A stretch of 12,500 nt of DNA. It comes from Glandiceps talaboti (Eukaryota > Hemichordata > Enteropneusta > Spengelidae). The stretch covers positions 11,413,940 to 11,426,439 of the forward strand of contig NC_135571.1 of NCBI RefSeq assembly GCF_964340395.1. The letters run 5' to 3'. The position numbers were made by a program, and so were the translations under genes. This document shows positions 8,425-12,500 of the stretch, one piece after another (the first letter of the stretch is position 1; each line of letters starts with the position of its first letter). The notes under the pieces are model-generated. The model did not search any database. It was not told the DNA's origin and worked only from the letters and a program-made list of their open reading frames with translations.

Positions 8425-8476
8425 TCGAGGAACCCATACTAGGCAATCAACGGCTCTAACAACATTAGAAGGCCAT
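8425..8476 (-). other. Possible decayed tRNA-like (SINE head) fragment
   Basis: On the minus strand, TGGCCTTCTAATGTTGTTAG then AGCC resembles an A box of the TGGCNNAGTGGTTAGAGC type with about 4 extra bases. GGGTTCCTCGAT at 8436-8425 loosely resembles the GGTTCGANTCC B box. The translated reverse frame reads VVRAVDCL, close to the VRALDC peptide seen when tRNA or SINE heads are translated. The A to B distance is about 15 bp too short and no clover-leaf arms pair, so at best this is a relic. Confidence 0.15.
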
Positions 8477-8910
8477 TGTAATACCATAGAAAGCATATAT
8501 CGATAGTAATACTTTAGAAGTATTTTCACTTGAGTCAAATGTTGATAAACTCAGCTCATGCCGATTTAATGGCCAATACTTTATTGTCACGTTTATTGTA
8601 TGACTCTGTGCAAATGTCGTATGATAGGAATTTAGAACACAATTTTGACGATTGTTTGTAAATTTTTTATCAATATAAACCACATTTTGGGAACAGAAAA
8701 GAGGGACCATTATAGCCCTCGATCCAATCAAAAAATTATATTGCAATGTGCCAATTTTTACTCGAAGGTAAGAATTCGGCTTTGCACATTTTTGGTACGA
8801 TGTTAACTAATTTTATGATTAACTAGATTGTCTAAGAAGTACAGCTCAATACAGTACAGTAAACTTCTTTCCATCTTCCCATTCCATCTTTCGTAGAGGC
8901 ACGTGTTGTG

Positions 8911-8911
<1 letters not shown>

Positions 8912-8952
<41 letters not shown>
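8912..8952 (+). repeat. AAC trinucleotide microsatellite, 13 copies
   Basis: Uninterrupted AAC units from 8912 to 8950 plus two trailing A. It starts just after GGCACGTGTTGTG. Confidence 0.97.
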
Positions 8953-10120
8953 AAGGCCTTTTTAAACGATCATGCCATTACTGAATTGAATGACGTCATC
9001 GTATAATTTTGTTCGTTATTAGAAAAAAAATGATATGTTTATCTTTAACCTATTCAGTTTTAAACACTTTTCCGCCAAATTTCTTTCACAAAAATCATCG
9101 TCTGTTCCTAAATTTTTGGTCATCATTTCGAATAGAATGATACAGATATTGAATATATTAATAGATTTCAACATTTACGTAAAAAAACCAGAAATATTTA
9201 TCGAACGAAGTTGACGAAATGTCACATATTCAAAATATATATTCAAAAATTGGAGATGACACACTCTTGTCACTGTTGACTAACACTTACTTGTAAGAGA
9301 CCCACAATCACCGTAACATATTGAAAGTGTAAAGACTTCGCTATAAGATGTCATTGTAGTTGACAACACAATCAAATTCGCAAAATAGGCAAATGTTGAA
9401 ATCAAAATTAAGTCGAATAAACTGCGTGATCCTGAATATTACGGGTTGCTCTTATTTTACAAAATAATAACAGATTACTGTACACTGGCAAAATTGTATA
9501 CGTAATTTCAAACTCGCTACAAACACCACAACAGAATTAGTACAATTAAAACACGTATTTTACGTTATTAAACATGCTAAGTATGGGCTGCATTGTCCTA
9601 AGCCGATATATTTAGCCTCTGATTCGATATGACGTACTTCTGTGTTAAAGAGTGTATAATCTTTGGCTATAGTCGAGTAGATGTCTGCCTTGTAGTACAC
9701 ACGTCCTTCTTGAAAATTGAGCTCCCAAGCGATTGATATTTTATACCATAACAGTTAAGTTGTCACAGCGCTAACTGTTCGCTAGCATTGTGTACAGCAC
9801 GACCGATTCGTCGGATTATATTACAACAAGTTTCCAGTAGCACTTTACATCGCTCAACCGATATGTTTAACAGAAGTGTGTCCTTTCAGCTAAACTGCAT
9901 GCTAATTAGAGACTTGAAAATCTTATTCATCGTCGGTTGATGAAGGTGTGATGACGTATGATGATTGAGATGAATACGTGAAAGGAGAGTACAGAGAGAG
10001 AAAAATGGAGGCCTATAAACCCTCAATGAGACATAGACATGGGATATAGAGGTAGACATAAAAACTCATAATAGAGACAAAGACTGAGGCAAAGAATAGA
10101 TTTGGGGGTTTAAACACAAC

Positions 10121-10122
<2 letters not shown>
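8953..10122. other. Long unique non-coding stretch
   Basis: Holds a TGACGTCA (8991-8998), an 8-bp perfect inverted repeat AACAGTTA/TAACTGTT (9750-9757 and 9772-9779, 14-nt loop), and a purine-rich GAGA/AGACA lead-in from about 9985 to the GA array. AAAAATCATCGTCTGTTC near 9091 faintly recalls the 43-bp unit in reverse. No gene is supported. Confidence 0.5.
8991..8998. promoter_or_regulatory. TGACGTCA palindrome (CRE-like)
   Basis: Third exact CREB/ATF consensus octamer of the window, 39 bp downstream of the AAC array. No promoter context is visible. Confidence 0.25.
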
Positions 10123-10208
<86 letters not shown>

Positions 10209-10245
10209 CAGAGAGACAGACACAGAGAGAGAGACAGAGACAGAC

Positions 10246-10276
<31 letters not shown>

Positions 10277-10309
10277 TATAGAGAGAGGGGAAAGGAGAGA
10301 GTGGGAGAG
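10123..10309 (+). repeat. Compound microsatellite with (GA)39 core and GACA tail
   Basis: An uninterrupted GA tract of 78 bp (10123-10200) is followed by GACA/GAGACA sequence to about 10275, then GAGAGGGGAAAGG-type purine sequence to 10309. The order GA core then GACA matches the array at 5565-5815. Serine/leucine frames on the reverse strand are repeat translations. Confidence 0.98.
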
Positions 10310-11575
10310 AATGTGACATACAGATAAAGTGTTTTATGTTCACACAGGTCAAACAATTTTTACGTGTACGTAGTATATAACAAATATCAAGGAATAAGTC
10401 AGTAAAATAATTGTACCGTCGTAAAAATATACTCCCTTGCGTAAATACATATGTCAGATTTCAGTCATTCTTATTACACTTTAGTGAATTATTCATTCTC
10501 AGCAAATCAGAAATTGATGCAATGAAAGTTTCACAACCGTAGTATTTGAAGATTGATGGAAAGAAACGTCCTGTGTATTGATGGAGATGATCATGAATCA
10601 TTGTGTATTGTCATTCCCCTAATTATCTTATCAATATTAATAAATGACTCGATATCCACTTTCCATAATGCTGTAAAAACCAAATAGTGCACTTGTTGGT
10701 GATAGATGAAATGCATTACAATAGCTATCAATTGTGAGATGCATATACAGCATAATTCATAATTTAAAAAAACATATATACAGTAATTAGAACTAACCTG
10801 CAACCTCTAAAACTATCGAAATTACAAAACCGGTGACGTGTAAAGAGTTGAGATTGTACGCCCGGTGGTTTCTAGATCATAATTTCCTCTGCTACTGAAA
10901 TCGAAGCATCTAAACTGAACAGGCATGTAGCCTTAGTGAAGTGTATGCTGTAATATTATACACAGATCACGTGAGATTAGGCGTGTCTTAGCACCGGAAC
11001 TTGACGGGATTGGAAGATGAATTATCAGCTCAAACGTTCCTTCCGTCAATGCCAGTCTCTCCCTCCACTGTTACCATAGATACGATTAGTCTATTGATAT
11101 AACAGCCAGGTTAACATCTCGGTCATTTGACTTGATGACTTTTAATACATACGCGTGCCCAGTTACAATTTGCATGCCCAAACTTGGTCAAGAAAATAAT
11201 AAAGTTCAGCTCGTGAGTTGGTGAATCATCTCTTCTACAAAGGTGTGTTTTAAAATGAACATATGGTGACTATTATAAGTGAAAGAAACGTACACGCTTT
11301 GCCAACAATGTTTGCCGACACCACTTAGAGTAAGTACTCTTTCTGTAAGGGGCAACGGCACTGGGAACAGAGCACGGAACATGGTCCTAAATCCAATCGA
11401 ATGATTGCCAATTTCCTGTTAGACTAAGAACAAAATCTCTTTGGTCTGTTTAATCCCGAATTCCTCGCTACCATGAAATTTCCGAGGTAGCCGAAAGGTG
11501 CCGTATGTTAATATCACAGTATAACAATTCTCGACTCACTATTATGCCACAATCTATGCTCACATTTCGTAACGA
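10310..11575. other. Long unique non-coding stretch
   Basis: No gene, RNA or repeat array. Small inverted repeats are present: GTGTAT/ATACAC near 10941-10963 and GCTACC/GGTAGC at 11467-11472 and 11486-11491. A 70-codon reverse frame at 10591-10803 is not recognisable. Confidence 0.5.
10967..10974. promoter_or_regulatory. TCACGTGA palindrome (E-box)
   Basis: Second exact TCACGTGA octamer in the window. bHLH-zip factors bind such sites. Function cannot be judged without a gene. Confidence 0.22.
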
Positions 11576-11591
11576 ATATATATATATATAT
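11576..11591. repeat. Short AT dinucleotide repeat, 8 copies
   Basis: Uninterrupted alternating AT in an A+T-rich setting. Confidence 0.85.
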
Positions 11592-11914
11592 TGATTTTTA
11601 TCATTCTCACAGAACAAGTGTAACTAGAAAAAAATTAACATCCATTTCATATATTTAAATGTAACGTGATACTTTGATTTGGGACTTTGCCCTTGAAGAT
11701 AACTTACAATGTCAAATCAAACAGAAAGACCCTATCAGAGATAGACTGTTAAGAGTCCAAATGAATTATATTGTCAAAACTTTCAAATAACGTGATTTGT
11801 ACGTGTTCTTACAGTCTGTACACCTTGTACTAACTCATCAGAAACATGACTTGGCATGCGATTTTTAGAAATAAAAAAATTTCTTCGATTTCAACTTCTG
11901 GGATCTATAAGCAT
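11592..11914. other. Unique non-coding DNA, no feature seen
   Basis: A+T-rich flank of the last microsatellite. Forward frames that start at 11846 and 11856 owe their length to the repeat alone. Confidence 0.5.
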
Positions 11915-11931
11915 CACACACACACACACAG

Positions 11932-11962
<31 letters not shown>

Positions 11963-12192
11963 GACACACATACAGACAGACACATACAGACATACACACA
12001 CACTCACACACACACACACACACATGCACGCAAGCATGCACACACACACAGACACACACACACAGGCAGACATACATGCATACATACATACATACATACA
12101 TACATACATACATACATACATACATACATACATACATACATACATACATACATACATACATACATACATACATACATACATACATACATACA
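11915..12192 (+). repeat. Compound microsatellite CA / GACA / CA / (CATA)28
   Basis: Interrupted CA and GACA sequence covers 11915-12066, with a small TGCACGCAAGCATGCA interruption near 12025-12040. An uninterrupted CATA tract of 114 bp (12079-12192, 28.5 copies) follows. Open frames of 62 to 154 codons on both strands cross it, reading IHTY forward and MYVC in reverse. A 4-bp period contains no stop in several frames, so these are artefacts. Confidence 0.98.
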
Positions 12193-12214
12193 AAACAAAA
12201 AAACAAAACAAAAA
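12193..12214 (+). repeat. A-rich CAAAA-type tail
   Basis: Imperfect CAAAA/CAAAAAAA sequence directly abuts the CATA tract. It could be a simple low-complexity extension or the old poly(A) end of a retroposon, but no element body or target duplication is visible. Confidence 0.6.
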
Positions 12215-12500
12215 CCAGAAGGATGGAATCGACTTGTCCCCTCCATCAGAGTGGTCCTTGTTGAGGACTGAAAATCGATTGAGGCATAAGGCATGGTTAT
12301 CACTAAACACAGGTCTTTAGCACCGTCTAATATGTCGATAACATAAACATGACATAACTCATGACATACAGTGAACATAGTAGTCTTTGTGAGTTCTATT
12401 TCAGATCACAAAAAGTGGTCTGAGGTTCAATGTGTAGGTGTATCGGTGTATCTTTGATGGGATCAACAAGTGGTTATATTGCCACGTCGTTAAAATGTTA
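12215..12500. other. Unique non-coding DNA to the window end
   Basis: No coding, RNA or repeat signal recognised. Confidence 0.5.

Larger units (their letters stand above)
7689..8910. other. Mostly unique non-coding DNA
   Basis: Contains a T13 run (7908-7920), an ERR/FTZ-F1-like TGACCTTGA (7797-7805), a TCACGTGA palindrome and a tRNA-like scrap near 8425-8476. Frames of 68 to 106 codons on both strands overlap each other (7702-8022 with 7796-8002, and 8267-8506 with 8302-8538). None is recognisable, and the mutual overlap suggests low stop density and not genes. GGCACGTGTTGTG at 8898-8910 repeats 6-18 exactly. Confidence 0.5.

Noticed and set aside
8267-8746. Overlapping frames of 79, 78 and 93 codons on both strands
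   Set aside because: Mutual overlap on opposite strands and no family resemblance; more likely local stop-codon scarcity.
11846-12378. Open frames of up to 154 codons on both strands with IHTY or MYVC repeats
   Set aside because: They are translations of CA and CATA microsatellites, which lack stop codons in several frames. No non-repeat domain flanks them.

Overview
The window looks like non-coding DNA, intergenic or intronic, from an animal nuclear genome. No reading frame has an initiation context, domain, codon pattern or exon structure that I can support. Every longer open frame either translates a microsatellite or is a short chance frame of 60 to 106 codons. Bacterial features (operons, ribosome binding sites, rRNA or tRNA genes) are absent. 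The sequence is A+T rich by eye. CpG is not strongly depleted (for example, five CpG within 1741-1780), which argues against a vertebrate. The dense CA, GA, GACA and ACAT microsatellites are common in molluscs and other lophotrochozoans, so a marine invertebrate is my best guess, at low confidence.

Layout. Positions 1-317 are the end of a 22/23-bp minisatellite with a six-unit higher-order period of 136 bp; it is cut by the window edge. Positions 624-938 hold a relic of a dispersed repeat running into a GACA/CA/ACAT microsatellite. Positions 939-3093 are mostly featureless, with a second copy of the dispersed repeat at 2291-2356. Positions 3096-3342 form a possible short inverted-repeat element whose right end is a third copy. 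CA, TTCA and long GA microsatellites follow at 4041-4099, 5355-5378 and 5565-5815.

The most interesting structure is at about 7093-7688. About four decayed copies of a ~43-bp unit lie in one orientation, then a ~75-bp spacer, then seven to eight copies in the opposite orientation. This looks like a degraded foldback-type element or inverted minisatellite. Beyond it are an AAC array (8912-8952), a second long GA array (10123-10309) and a CA/GACA/CATA array (11915-12192).

No genes work together here. The biology visible is repeat biology: minisatellite turnover, microsatellite growth and old non-autonomous elements. A few palindromic motifs (three TGACGTCA, two TCACGTGA) could be regulatory, but nothing beyond motif identity supports this. 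I did not find a convincing undescribed protein or RNA system. All identities quoted are hand counts.
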